Part shown: positions 18,510 to 27,336 of the stretch, piece after piece | Layout: the number at the start of each line of letters is the position of its first letter | How positions within the stretch are numbered: the stretch's first letter is position 1 | Source: an uncultured Lachnospiraceae bacterium | GTDB lineage: Bacteria; Bacillota; Clostridia; Lachnospirales; Lachnospiraceae | Assembly (NCBI GenBank): GCA_902776305.1 | Contig: CACYPS010000003.1 | Location: 62,001 to 126,000, forward strand | DNA: 64,000 nt | Reading direction: 5' to 3' | Position numbers and translations under genes: made by a program | The notes under the pieces: generated by a model | Told to the model about the DNA's origin: nothing | The model's database searches: none | What the model saw: the letters and a program-made list of their open reading frames with translations, nothing else

Positions 18510-19766
18510 TCACTGCGGTCTTCCTTCTCCGCCCTCATCAAAGCTCTCGTCAATAATTTCCACCTCAAAGCTGCCCGGTTCACGTCCGTTCTCGTCCACT
18601 TCCGGCTCGGAGTAATCCTCTTCGGAAGTATCCGCCCCGGAGGTATCACTGTCGTCGAGTTCGATTTCGGTCAGCGAATCATCGGGTGCAGCCGTTGCCG
18701 ACGGGATCGGTGTAGGAGTTCCTGTCTGGCCTTCCGCCGGCGTCGGGGATACGACAAGGATCGTCTCCTTCTGTGTGAGGATCGCACCGACATAATACAT
18801 GTTCGCATTCGTTCCGGTCGCACCGTTCTTCAGATAAGCAATTGCATCACGGATTGCTGACCTCGCGATATCCTCGGAAGGCTTCACGATCGCTGCAGCT
18901 ATTTTTCCGGAAAGAATCATGGTGCTGATCGCATCATCATTTCCGTCAAGGCAGAAAACCGCCATTTCTTTTTCCAGCTCTTCCGCCACTTCAGAAGCTG
19001 CACGGGCCTGCACGCCGTTTCCGCATACAAGGGCGGATATTTCAGGTTTATTAGCGAGCAGTTGGCGGATCGATTCCTTTACTGCCTCAATGTTATACTC
19101 ATCCACATCAATCTGATCTGCCGCAGTCATGGACTCGACTCCCTTCATGGCTTCTGCAAATGCAGCCACGCAGGCAGCCGTATCAGTATTGGAAGATGTA
19201 TGGACGATTGCATAATTTCCTGTCTTTCCCATGTGGTCAGCAAAGATTTCCGCGAAGCGTGCGATACACGGCTTCCGGTCTGTCAGGATCTGAGACACTG
19301 CGGACTCCTGACTCTCGATACCTCTGTTCATAAGAATAGTCGGTATTCCCGCTTCCCTCGCCTTCTGAATGCTGGCGGTCGTCGCGTCATTATCAACATT
19401 ATCGCAGATGATCATTGCCGCTTTTGCCGCAATGGCGGCATCAAAGGCTTCGGTCTGCTTTGCAGTGTCACCCTCGGAAGTTTTGACAGTGACCTGGTAT
19501 CCTTCCTTTTTTGCATCGCCCATAATGACGGCTTCCTCCTGAGCGGAAAGGCCTGTCTCCGTGGGCAGTATAAGATAAATCTCTCCGCTGACAGCTGCCG
19601 GAGTTTCGGGTACCGGCGTCTCGACGGCTGACTCCTGGACGACCGGCTCCGGTGTCGCAGTCGCCGCGGCAGGAGCGCCGGTCTGCGATGCCCCTGAATT
19701 TCCACAGGCGGCCATGGCTGCCATCGCTGTCATGGCAATAATCAAACCCGCTAATTTCTTTCTCAT
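18510..19766 (-). CDS. Sugar-type substrate-binding lipoprotein, solitary
   Basis: A cell-surface binding protein of the periplasmic-binding-protein-like I fold (Peripla_BP_4, RbsB-like). Residues 1-20 are a lipoprotein signal with Cys at the end of AAMAAC; a Ser/Thr/Pro/Glu-rich linker follows; the binding domain (about 55-340) shows ICDNVDNDATTASIQKAREAGIPTILMNRG and ALVCGNGVQARAASEVAEEL segments. Unlike transport-associated relatives it ends in a disordered acidic tail of about 75 residues rich in Asp, Glu, Ser, Pro. No ABC ATPase or permease lies beside it, so a sensory or orphan role is as likely as import. ATG follows AAGGAGGTACATAGA. Confidence 0.85.
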   Translation of the reverse strand: MRKKLAGLIIAMTAMAAMAACGNSGASQTGAPAAATATPEPVVQESAVETPVPETPAAVSGEIYLILPTETGLSAQEEAVIMGDAKKEGYQVTVKTSEGDTAKQTEAFDAAIAAKAAMIICDNVDNDATTASIQKAREAGIPTILMNRGIESQESAVSQILTDRKPCIARFAEIFADHMGKTGNYAIVHTSSNTDTAACVAAFAEAMKGVESMTAADQIDVDEYNIEAVKESIRQLLANKPEISALVCGNGVQARAASEVAEELEKEMAVFCLDGNDDAISTMILSGKIAAAIVKPSEDIARSAIRDAIAYLKNGATGTNANMYYVGAILTQKETILVVSPTPAEGQTGTPTPIPSATAAPDDSLTEIELDDSDTSGADTSEEDYSEPEVDENGREPGSFEVEIIDESFDEGGEGRPQ

Positions 19767-19824
19767 TCTATGTACCTCCTTGCATGATGCATTTTTTCAT
19801 GTCTAATACTGGATGTATGCGCGT

Positions 19825-19853
19825 ATTGTATCACACAAGAGACACAGAAACAA
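19825..19853 (-). promoter_or_regulatory. Promoter of the solitary binding lipoprotein
   Basis: Minus strand TTGTTT (19848-19853) and TACAAT (19825-19830) spaced 17 bases, 59 bases upstream of the ATG. The upstream gene dapL ends at 19869, so the lipoprotein is probably expressed separately. Confidence 0.5.
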
Positions 19854-19868
19854 GATACCGGGGATTCG

Positions 19869-21083
19869 TCAGATTCCCCTGATTCTTGAAAGAGCCTCCA
19901 ACGTATTTTCATGCGTTCCGAACGCTGTCAGGCGGAAATATCCTTCTCCGTTCGGTCCGAATCCGGATCCCGGAGTACCGACGACATTTGCATTCTGAAG
20001 CAAATAGTCGAAGAACTCCCAGCTCGACATTCCGTCCGGCGTCTTAAGCCATATGTACGGAGCGTTCACGCCGCCCGACACAGAATAGCCCATCTCAGTG
20101 AGCCCGCTTCGAATACGGGCGGCATTCTCCATATAGTAAGCTACCTGCTCGCGAATGGCTTTCTTTCCCTGTTCCGAATAGCAGACCTCTCCGGCGCGCT
20201 GCACGATATACGGCGCTCCGTTATACTTTGTACCGTGCCGGCGCGCCCACATATCATGAAGGCTCGCTTCTCCGCACATCAGATCCTTCGGGACCACCGT
20301 GTATCCGAGGCGAAGCCCGGTGAATCCGGCATTTTTAGAAAAACTGCGGATCTCGATGGCACAGGTACGCGCATTTGCGCACTCATAAATAGAGTGCGGG
20401 ATATTTTGCTCGGAAATATAAGCCTCGTATGCCGCATCGTAGATAATCACCGCGCCGTTCTCATTTGCATAATCAACCCATTTCTGCAGTCTGTCCTTCG
20501 TGATGGCTGCACCGGTCGGATTATTCGGGAAACACAGGTAGATGAGATCCGGGCGCTCCTTCGGGAGTTCCGCAGTAAAGCCGTTCTCCTCGGTGCAGGG
20601 CATGTAGATGACGTTGCTCCACGTACCTGTCACCGGATCATAGGTGCCGGTACGGCCGGCCATGACATTGGAATCAACGTAAACCGGATAAACAGGGTCG
20701 CAGACAGCGATCTTTGTGTCGGCAGCGAACAGTTCCTGAATATTTCCGGAGTCGCACTTCGCGCCGTCCGAGACAAATATCTCATCTGCGTAAACCTCGC
20801 AGCCCCTCAAGCGGAAATCCTGTTCCGCGATTTTTTCCCTCAGAAAGGCATATCCGAGATCCGGTGCGTACCCATGAAAATGCTCCGCATCTCCCATCTC
20901 ATCCACCGCCCTGTGCAGCGCCTCGATGACCGGTGCGGACAGCGGCAGCGTGACATCACCGATCCCGAGACGGATGATTTTTTTGTCCGGATTGGCTTCC
21001 TTGTAGGCTGAAACCTTCTTCGCTATTGTTGAGAACAGATAGCTGCCGGGGAGCTTACTATAGTTTTCGTTGATTCTGAACAT
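19869..21083 (-). CDS. dapL: LL-diaminopimelate aminotransferase
   Basis: PLP enzyme converting tetrahydrodipicolinate directly to LL-diaminopimelate, the short lysine/peptidoglycan route. The 404 residues show the DapL-type N terminus INENYSKLPGSYLFSTIAKKV, IRLGIGDVTLPL, YLCFPNNPTGAAITKD, and the PLP lysine in IRSFSKNAGFTGLRLGYTV. ATG follows AGGAGGTATACACG. It follows dapF by 15 bases; the two genes encode consecutive steps (aminotransfer, then epimerisation to meso-DAP). Confidence 0.96.
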   Translation of the reverse strand: MFRINENYSKLPGSYLFSTIAKKVSAYKEANPDKKIIRLGIGDVTLPLSAPVIEALHRAVDEMGDAEHFHGYAPDLGYAFLREKIAEQDFRLRGCEVYADEIFVSDGAKCDSGNIQELFAADTKIAVCDPVYPVYVDSNVMAGRTGTYDPVTGTWSNVIYMPCTEENGFTAELPKERPDLIYLCFPNNPTGAAITKDRLQKWVDYANENGAVIIYDAAYEAYISEQNIPHSIYECANARTCAIEIRSFSKNAGFTGLRLGYTVVPKDLMCGEASLHDMWARRHGTKYNGAPYIVQRAGEVCYSEQGKKAIREQVAYYMENAARIRSGLTEMGYSVSGGVNAPYIWLKTPDGMSSWEFFDYLLQNANVVGTPGSGFGPNGEGYFRLTAFGTHENTLEALSRIRGI

Positions 21084-21098
21084 CGTGTATACCTCCTG

Positions 21099-21950
21099 TC
21101 ACAGATCGATATCGCCCTCGAACACCTCCGTTGCGGGACCTGTCATGAAGACGATATTTTCCTCCTGATTCCATTCGATAAAGAGATCCCCGCCGTTCAG
21201 ATGTATCGTCACCGGACTCTGTGCCTTGCCGCACAGGATTGCAGCCACCGCCGTGGCGCACGCTCCGGTCCCGCAGGCCCACGTCTCTCCGCTGCCGCGC
21301 TCCCAGACGCGCATACGGATGTTGTGTTCGTCCTGCGCGTAAACGAATTCTGTGTTGACACGGTCCGGGAACACTTCATGATTCTCGAACTTCGGACCGA
21401 TCTTCTCGATCTCGAGGTTTTCCACGTCATCCTGACTTTCCATAAACGTTATGCAGTGCGGATTTCCCATGGATACACAGGTGACACGATAGTCTGTTCC
21501 ATCGACGTTCAATACGGTATCCACTGCACTCCTGCCGCTCTCATCGCTCAGCCTGACCGGTATGTCGTCCGGATTCAGAATAGCTTCGCCCATGTTTACA
21601 CGAACGAGAGCGACCTTGCCGTTCTCAACTGTCAGAACAAGCGTCTTGATTCCGGATCCCGTTGCGATCTTCACCGTTGTCTTATCCGTAAGGCCGTGAT
21701 CGTACACATACTTTCCGACGCAACGGATGCCGTTCCCGCACATCTTGCCGCGGCTTCCGTCCGCATTGTACATATCCATCTCGAAGTCCGCGATGTCCGA
21801 TGGCTTGATCAGGATAAGACCGTCCGAGCCGATGCCGAAATGGCGATCGCTCACATATTTCGCGACCGCTTCGGGGTCTTTTACCTGTTCTTTTGTACAG
21901 TCAACATATACATAATCGTTGCCGATGCCGTGCATTTTCGTGAAGTGCAT
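21099..21950 (-). CDS. dapF: Diaminopimelate epimerase
   Basis: Cofactor-independent epimerase producing meso-diaminopimelate. The 283 residues contain MHFTKMHGIGNDYVYVDC, the first catalytic Cys in SRGKMCGNGIRCVGKYV and the second in ETWACGTGACATAVAAI. ATG follows GAGGAGGACAGA. First gene of the dapF-dapL pair; two repeat elements lie upstream. Confidence 0.97.
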   Translation of the reverse strand: MHFTKMHGIGNDYVYVDCTKEQVKDPEAVAKYVSDRHFGIGSDGLILIKPSDIADFEMDMYNADGSRGKMCGNGIRCVGKYVYDHGLTDKTTVKIATGSGIKTLVLTVENGKVALVRVNMGEAILNPDDIPVRLSDESGRSAVDTVLNVDGTDYRVTCVSMGNPHCITFMESQDDVENLEIEKIGPKFENHEVFPDRVNTEFVYAQDEHNIRMRVWERGSGETWACGTGACATAVAAILCGKAQSPVTIHLNGGDLFIEWNQEENIVFMTGPATEVFEGDIDL

Positions 21951-21974
21951 TCTGTCCTCCTCTTACATTCTGTT

Positions 21975-22072
21975 TTATTCTTCATCGCGCAATATTCGTG
22001 ACTTAAGTCATGAGATACGCGCGCAAGTGAAATCTGCCTTCATCGTGAGTACAATCTCGCGATGAAGAATAA
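21975..22072. repeat. 98-bp palindrome-ended repeat, copy 2
   Basis: Terminal arms TTATTCTTCATCGCG and CGCGATGAAGAATAA are perfect 15-base inverted repeats. The body matches the copy at 1479-1576 with only a few differences. It sits immediately upstream of dapF. Confidence 0.85.
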
Positions 22073-22141
22073 TTAACAGGTATGATTCTATGAAAAATTC
22101 CCGTTCATAGTAACACATGAGAGAGGAAACGGACAATGGGT

Positions 22142-22236
22142 TTTGTTCCTGATCGCACAATACTTGCTGCCAATAGCGTTAGATAAGCACCCGGGGTGAT
22201 ACTATCCTCCGTCGAGAGTACAATCTCGCGATGAAA
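22142..22236. repeat. 98-bp repeat, degenerate copy 3
   Basis: Only the right end, GTACAATCTCGCGATGAA (22218-22235), is identical to copies 1 and 2; the left end retains GATCGCACAATACT. It directly abuts the terminator at 22239-22288. Confidence 0.6.
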
Positions 22237-22238
22237 AT

Positions 22239-22288
22239 GCAAAAGGGGCCGGATCCCCGGAACTTTTTCCGGAAATCTGACCCCTTTG
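22239..22288 (-). terminator. Terminator of the prenyl diphosphate synthase gene
   Basis: Minus strand AAAGGGGTCAGATTTCCGG pairs with the CCGGGGATCCGGCCCCTTTT arm around a small loop and ends in TTTTGC. It is about 145 bases after the stop at 22433. Confidence 0.8.
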
Positions 22289-22432
22289 TCAGTCTCTTTA
22301 TCGATGAACGTAATTATACGACCGGTCAATCCGAATGTAAAGCGAAAATCTCCGCACCGGTCTTAAAGAGCAGCAACCCATAACCGTGAGAACCGCACTC
22401 TTTCGTATTCCGTCATGCCATCTGACTGTTCC

Positions 22433-23584
22433 TTATTTTCTCCTGCCCTTACAGTAAGTAATGAACCCGCGCAGGATAGCCTTATCCTCCCTGCTCATAC
22501 CCTTGATTCGGGCAAGTCTCTTCTCGGCGCGCTCGAAGCAGTCGCCCAGCATCTCCTGTGCGTATGCCAGCGCTCCGGATTCCCGGAATATTCGCTGTAC
22601 CTCATCGAGCTCCGCATCGCTGATCCTCTTTTTGCCGTAAATCTGAAGCAGTTCTTCCTCATACTCCGGTTTCATGGTACATACGTACATGTAAAGAATC
22701 GTCTGCTTGAATTCCGTTATGTCGGACCCGACGTCCTTTCCGAGTTTCTCGGGATCTGCGAAGACTCCGAGAATGTCATCCATGATCTGATATGCAATTC
22801 CGATGTCCTCGGCAACACGGTCGAGCGCTTTCATCTGCTTCTCATCCGCACCACCCAGGATCATGCCCAGATGAAGAGGCCCGATTACGGAATACCCGGC
22901 TGTTTTGAGATAATAAATATCCCAGATGGACTTCTCTAGCAGTTTTTTCTTCTCCTCCGGACTGTACTTGTCATCCTGAATTTCATAGGGAAGTACGACG
23001 TCGAGCAGTTCACCGCGGATCGTCTGGATTACAATATCATCAAAATAGCCGATAAGTGCCGCCAGATGTTCATTTTGCGCGTAATTGTCGACGATCTGTT
23101 TGTTCGCATAGTATATCCCCAGATCACCGACACAGATCGCTGCGGATTTCGCCAGGTTTCCGGGCTTCTCTCCTGCGGCTACCATCTTCGTCTCACGCAC
23201 ATTCAATCTGTGTTCATATCTGCGGTGTACGGTGATTTTTCCGCGGCGGGTGCCGGCGTTGTCAATAATGTCATCATGTACCAGCACGCCCGTCTGGAAG
23301 ATTTCAAATGCAAGTGCCAACATATCACTCTCCGCCGCATTGCAGGCCGCCTCCCCGTTCATATGGACGGCAATCTGGTATCCGAGATTGACCAGCATGC
23401 CTCGCAGCATTTTACCGCCCGTGTTGAGGTCCGCAAGATCCTCACGGAAAGGTCGGATAATAGGATTCGGCTCCTTCCGCATGACCTTGTTGTAAGCGTT
23501 GGTCTTTTTCGTCAGTCGGTTCAGGGAATCGCTGTAGAATGCCGAGAATGCCGCGAGTTCTTTAGCTATTTTTTTCTGTGCCAT
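22433..23584 (-). CDS. Trans-polyprenyl diphosphate synthase family protein
   Basis: Chain elongation of isoprenoid diphosphates by head-to-tail condensation. The first aspartate-rich motif is VLVHDDIIDNAGTRRGKITVH, read around residues 115-135; the second is IMDDILGVFADPEKLGKDVGSD near residue 270. Both DDxxD centres are intact. At 383 residues it is longer than the usual 300-330. The start at 23584 follows GGAGGGGAAAGT; an upstream in-frame codon at 23617 has no ribosome site. It lies upstream of nothing related on its 3' side but just downstream of a cis-prenyl transferase gene. Product chain length is not predictable by eye. Confidence 0.9.
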   Translation of the reverse strand: MAQKKIAKELAAFSAFYSDSLNRLTKKTNAYNKVMRKEPNPIIRPFREDLADLNTGGKMLRGMLVNLGYQIAVHMNGEAACNAAESDMLALAFEIFQTGVLVHDDIIDNAGTRRGKITVHRRYEHRLNVRETKMVAAGEKPGNLAKSAAICVGDLGIYYANKQIVDNYAQNEHLAALIGYFDDIVIQTIRGELLDVVLPYEIQDDKYSPEEKKKLLEKSIWDIYYLKTAGYSVIGPLHLGMILGGADEKQMKALDRVAEDIGIAYQIMDDILGVFADPEKLGKDVGSDITEFKQTILYMYVCTMKPEYEEELLQIYGKKRISDAELDEVQRIFRESGALAYAQEMLGDCFERAEKRLARIKGMSREDKAILRGFITYCKGRRK

Positions 23585-23693
23585 ACTTTCCCCTCCTCTA
23601 CAAAACGCAGTTTTCAAGTATTGCTCGCGTAACTTGCGCGGGATTCGTGTCCGTTTCAGCTGACATTTTCAAACCGGATCCCGTGCATTCGTG

Positions 23694-24398
23694 TCATTTT
23701 CCTTTATTGATCTGAATCGTCTCAAAATAATCCAGGGCTTTCTTCATATCCGCCTTAGAGAAATCCGGCCACAGAACATCCGTGAACCAGATCTCAGAGT
23801 AAACTGTCTGCCAGGGGAAGAAATTCGAAAGTCTTCGATTTCCTCCGGTGCGAATCACGAGATCAATATCCGGAACACCGTCCGTATCGAGATATGAAGC
23901 AAATTCAGCTTCCGTCAGGCGGTCCGGATCCCTGAGTCCCGCAGCCACCTCACTCGCGTACTGCTTTACGGCTCTGAGGATTTCATCCCTTCCTCCGTAA
24001 CTGATTGCGATCTGGACAAGAAGATTACTGCAGTGTGCGGTCATTTCCTCCGCTTTGCGGATAATCCCCTTTGATTCTTCATCGAGCCTCGAAAGATTTC
24101 CGACGACCACCACACGAATATCACGCTCGATACAGGTATGGACCTCTTCCGTGAAGAACTTCTCCATAAGTTTGAAAAGGCTGGCTACTTCCTCCTGGCT
24201 TCTCTCCCAGTTCTCCGTGGAGAATGCGTAGACCGACAGGTACGGGATCCCTTCATCCTGGCACCATGTACACAGGTCCATAAAGGTATCCACTCCTTTT
24301 TCATGTCCGCGCATAACAGACGTAAACATATGCTGACGCGCCCAACGCCTGTTCCCATCCATTATGACACCGAGGTGTCTCACTCTGTTTTGTCCCAT
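23694..24398 (-). CDS. Undecaprenyl diphosphate synthase family (cis-prenyl transferase)
   Basis: Adds isopentenyl units in cis configuration. The 234 residues carry GVIMDGNRRWAR (catalytic Asp), GHEKGVDTFMDLCTWC, YAFSTENWERSQEEV, and the C-terminal RTGGNRRLSNFFPWQTVYSEIWFTDVLWPDF, which are the conserved UppS regions. ATG follows AGGAGGTAACC and the gene begins 2 bases after the hydrolase gene ends. The usual housekeeping uppS neighbours (frr, pyrH, cdsA) are absent, so this could be the main enzyme or a second copy. Confidence 0.92.
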   Translation of the reverse strand: MGQNRVRHLGVIMDGNRRWARQHMFTSVMRGHEKGVDTFMDLCTWCQDEGIPYLSVYAFSTENWERSQEEVASLFKLMEKFFTEEVHTCIERDIRVVVVGNLSRLDEESKGIIRKAEEMTAHCSNLLVQIAISYGGRDEILRAVKQYASEVAAGLRDPDRLTEAEFASYLDTDGVPDIDLVIRTGGNRRLSNFFPWQTVYSEIWFTDVLWPDFSKADMKKALDYFETIQINKGK

Positions 24399-24400
24399 GG

Positions 24401-25357
24401 TTACCTCCTTTCAAAATCCGCAAAAAAGCTTTCCAGCGCCCTCTTGTACTTTGCAGTATCAAAATACCAGGACATCGCGTGCGTTGCGCCGTCCACAAGG
24501 CAGATCCTCTTCGGAGCCGCGCATGCATGATAATTCTTAATGGTCATGTGGACAGGCACAAAATCATCTCCCGTCCCGTGTATGAACAGTACCGGATATT
24601 TTGCAGTCCTAAGGATCTCCGTCGCAGATTTGTCATCAAGCGAAAGCCCTGTCTTTTTCTTTGCCCAGAAATTAATGATGGGAAGCGCAACATATGTCAC
24701 GGCGCCCAAATTTTTCATCATGACATCTTTTGCAATATCCAGCGGATCCGTAAAGCCACAGTCAGCAATAACTCCGACGAGATTTTCCGACAGATTCTCT
24801 CCCTCAGCCATCAGGACAGAAGCCGCACCCATGGATACGCCATGCAGATACATCGGGAGCTCATCCCCGAGTTTTCTGACCATCTCCCGGCTCCAAAGAG
24901 CAATATCTTCACTCTCGCGGATTCCCATAGTCAGATATTCACCCTCACTTCTGCGATGTGCTCTCTCCTCGATCATCAGCAGGTTTGCCCCGTTCTCGTG
25001 GTAATACTGAAGAATTCCGCTGAAATCCTTTCTTCCTGAGCTGTGGTATCCGTGGCAGAGAATAATGTTGCGCACGGCATTGCCCTCTGCAGGGATATAG
25101 GACGCGACGAGCTTCAGCCCGTCCTTAGACGTGATGGTCCAGTCCTCTGCCTTAATGGCATCATTGTATTTCAATCCGTCAAGATACGCCTTGTGATACG
25201 AAGGAGTCGTGTACTCTTCATCGGCCGGCGGATCGTCCGCATACGGTTCATGACGTCTCAGAAATCCTTCCATCATCCTGTATCCGGAAAACCCCGCCGC
25301 ACCAGCGGCAGCTGCGACTGTCACAACGGGGATTGCTATCTTCCATGCTGTCTCCAT
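24401..25357 (-). CDS. Alpha/beta hydrolase, membrane-anchored
   Basis: A 318-residue serine hydrolase-like protein. An N-terminal hydrophobic segment (about residues 5-22, Ala/Gly-rich) would anchor or export it. The catalytic parts are visible: LCHGYHSSGR (oxyanion region), nucleophile elbow HGVSMGAAS, acid in FIHGTGDDFVP and His in VDGATHAMSW. Related proteins are annotated as acyl hydrolases of unknown substrate. Start at 25357 with AAGGAG 7 bases upstream; ORF extension to 25387 has no ribosome site. Coupled to the cis-prenyl transferase gene by a 2-base gap. Confidence 0.85.
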   Translation of the reverse strand: METAWKIAIPVVTVAAAAGAAGFSGYRMMEGFLRRHEPYADDPPADEEYTTPSYHKAYLDGLKYNDAIKAEDWTITSKDGLKLVASYIPAEGNAVRNIILCHGYHSSGRKDFSGILQYYHENGANLLMIEERAHRRSEGEYLTMGIRESEDIALWSREMVRKLGDELPMYLHGVSMGAASVLMAEGENLSENLVGVIADCGFTDPLDIAKDVMMKNLGAVTYVALPIINFWAKKKTGLSLDDKSATEILRTAKYPVLFIHGTGDDFVPVHMTIKNYHACAAPKRICLVDGATHAMSWYFDTAKYKRALESFFADFERR

Positions 25358-25664
25358 AAATTGCTCCTTACATCCGATATTCATCACATAACTTCCCCCA
25401 CTTACAGAACAGTTACACTCTTCAAGAACGTATAAGCGTTCTTACCACAACGTTTACGGCATATGAGCGTCCACGCGAAGCATTTTTTATCTCTTACAGA
25501 GAAAGACAGAACTGTTCGGGCACTGCGCGGGGAGTTTAAAGTTCACTATTCTAATTATACCCCACAGCGCCCATATTCTCTATGGCGAATTACATCTCTA
25601 TGCAAAAAGAACCGGTGCAGGACAGATATCCCCGCTCCGGTTCTTTTTCTCTCTCATCATTATT
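25358..25664. other. Intergenic region upstream of the hydrolase gene
   Basis: Contains the terminator of the COG2426 gene (25603-25650). On the minus strand there is a TATAAT box (about 25553-25558) whose -35 match is poor, a weak promoter candidate for the hydrolase-prenyl transferase group with a leader near 200 bases. No coding sequence is supported. Confidence 0.45.
25603..25650 (-). terminator. Strong bidirectional hairpin after the COG2426 gene
   Basis: AAAAAGAACCGG (25604-25615) pairs with CCGGTTCTTTTT (25637-25648), giving T-runs on both strands. It lies 15 bases after the stop at 25665. Confidence 0.85.
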
Positions 25665-26153
25665 TCACATCTGGAACACGCCGTATGAAATCAGCGACAT
25701 AATCGTTGCGGCAAGCGCGATACCGAGAAGGATTGCAAGAGACGCCTTCTTTATATCAATTTTCAACAGCGACGCCGCCAGCGCCCCTGTCCATCCGCCG
25801 GTTCCCGGAAGCGGGATGCCCACGAACAGTAAAAGCCCCATAAACTCAGCCCTCTGAATTCCTTCCGACTTGGAAAGCGCCCTTGCCTCCAGTTTTTTGA
25901 CGATCCCGCCGAACAATCTGGTCGGTCTCATCCAGTCGAATATCCTCTCAATAAACAGAAGGATGAACGGTATGGGAATGATATTACCCAAAACCGAGAA
26001 AAATATCGCCTGCCACAAAGGCAGCATAAGAATTCTCGCGAGCGGAATTCCTCCACGCAATTCGATAAGCGGCAGCATCGAACAGATGACTACCAACGCC
26101 TGCGGCGGTAAGAAACCAAGATTCGCCTGTACCCAATCTACAACAATCTGCAT
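25665..26153 (-). CDS. Small multi-drug export protein family (COG2426) membrane protein
   Basis: A 162-residue integral membrane protein with about four hydrophobic segments. The pattern PQALVVICSMLPLIELRGGIPLA near the N terminus and FVGIPLPGTGGWTGALAA near residue 110 are the hallmark of COG2426 proteins, annotated as small multi-drug export proteins though direct evidence is limited. ATG follows GGGAGGTTTT. Transcribed in the same direction as hisC, 96 bases downstream. Confidence 0.85.
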   Translation of the reverse strand: MQIVVDWVQANLGFLPPQALVVICSMLPLIELRGGIPLARILMLPLWQAIFFSVLGNIIPIPFILLFIERIFDWMRPTRLFGGIVKKLEARALSKSEGIQRAEFMGLLLFVGIPLPGTGGWTGALAASLLKIDIKKASLAILLGIALAATIMSLISYGVFQM

Positions 26154-26249
26154 AAAACCTCCCGTATCCCGAACTGATACCTGTGCCTGCTTCTCTTCAT
26201 CTCAGCAGGAGATCGATACCCTAAGCGCACGTATGCGAGTATACCAATT

Positions 26250-27311
26250 TCAGGCTTCCGTTTCAAGCAGTTTTGTGAGTGCAGCGAAAAGTTTCTCCAT
26301 CTCCTCGTCCGTACCGATCGTCACACGAAGGTACCTGTCGATTCTCGGTTTGTTGAACCAGCGCACAAAGATATGATTCTCGCGCAGATAATCAAATATT
26401 TTTTTAGCCGGCACTTTCTCATGTGTGACAAACAGAAAGTTCGAGAAGGAATCCTCCAGAGTAAAGCCCATTTCCCGGAACCGTACAGCGGCCTTCGCGC
26501 GCGTATCCATGATCTTCGCGCAATTTTTTCTGAAGTTCTCCGTGTCATAAACTTCGGCTGTCCCCAGAACGATACCCGGATAGTTCATGGTATAGGAGTT
26601 AAAGCTGTATTTTACGTCGTTCAGGTACTTGATCGTCTTCGGAGCTGCAAATGCATAGCCCACCCGAAGTCCTGCCATCGATCTTGACTTCGAAAACGTC
26701 TGTGTGACGATCACGTTATCATATTTATCGATGAGCGGCAGAGCGCTCTCAGCTCCGAAATCCACGTAGGCTTCGTCGACAATGACAATACTGTCGGGGT
26801 TCGCTTTTACGATCTCCTCTATAGCCTCCTGTGCCAGGACTGACCCCGTCGGAGCATTCGGATTCGGGAAAACAATTCCGCCGTTCTCCTTTTTGTAATC
26901 CTGAACGCGTATGTGGAAATTCTCATCCAGCGGCTGTGTCACATACGGAATGCGGAGCATTTCAGCCCACACATCATAAAAGCTGTAGGTTATGTCCGGA
27001 AACAAAATCGGCTTATTCGAATTGAAAAAAGTCATAAAAAGCATGGCAAGGACGTCGTCGGAGCCGATCCCGACGAATACCTCCTCGTCTTTGCGTCCGT
27101 AGACTGTCGCTATGGCGTGTACAAGATCCTCGATCTTAGGATCCGGATAGAGCCGCATACGGTTCACATCCAGTGATTTCAACGCCTCCGCAACGCGCGG
27201 CGAGGGCGGATAAGGATTTTCATTGGTGTTCAGCTTTACGATGTCCTTCACCTTCGGCTGCTCACCCGGTGTATAGGGAACGACTTTTCTGACATTGTTC
27301 TCCCAGCTCAT
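26250..27311 (-). CDS. hisC: Histidinol-phosphate aminotransferase
   Basis: PLP enzyme of histidine synthesis converting imidazole-acetol phosphate to histidinol phosphate; paralogs also serve aromatic amino acids. The 353 residues start MSWENNVRKVVPYTPGEQPK and include KLNTNENPYPPSP, FPNPNAPTGS, IVIVDEAYVDFG and the PLP lysine motif TQTFSKSRSMAGLRVGYA. The start at 27311 has GGGGAAATAGT upstream; the reading frame extends to 27443 but that part overlaps the upstream aminotransferase. No other his genes are near, so a broader substrate range is possible. Confidence 0.93.
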   Translation of the reverse strand: MSWENNVRKVVPYTPGEQPKVKDIVKLNTNENPYPPSPRVAEALKSLDVNRMRLYPDPKIEDLVHAIATVYGRKDEEVFVGIGSDDVLAMLFMTFFNSNKPILFPDITYSFYDVWAEMLRIPYVTQPLDENFHIRVQDYKKENGGIVFPNPNAPTGSVLAQEAIEEIVKANPDSIVIVDEAYVDFGAESALPLIDKYDNVIVTQTFSKSRSMAGLRVGYAFAAPKTIKYLNDVKYSFNSYTMNYPGIVLGTAEVYDTENFRKNCAKIMDTRAKAAVRFREMGFTLEDSFSNFLFVTHEKVPAKKIFDYLRENHIFVRWFNKPRIDRYLRVTIGTDEEMEKLFAALTKLLETEA

Positions 27312-27336
27312 ACTATTTCCCCTTAGAATATATTCT

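Larger units (their letters stand above)
21951..22432. other. Intergenic region made of repeats and a terminator
   Basis: This 480-bp gap holds a full 98-bp palindrome-ended element (21975-22072), a second degenerate copy (about 22142-22236) and the terminator of the prenyl transferase gene (22239-22288). The remaining bases show no ORF with a ribosome site. The dapF promoter must lie within or beside the first repeat; I could not pick a convincing one. Confidence 0.6.
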
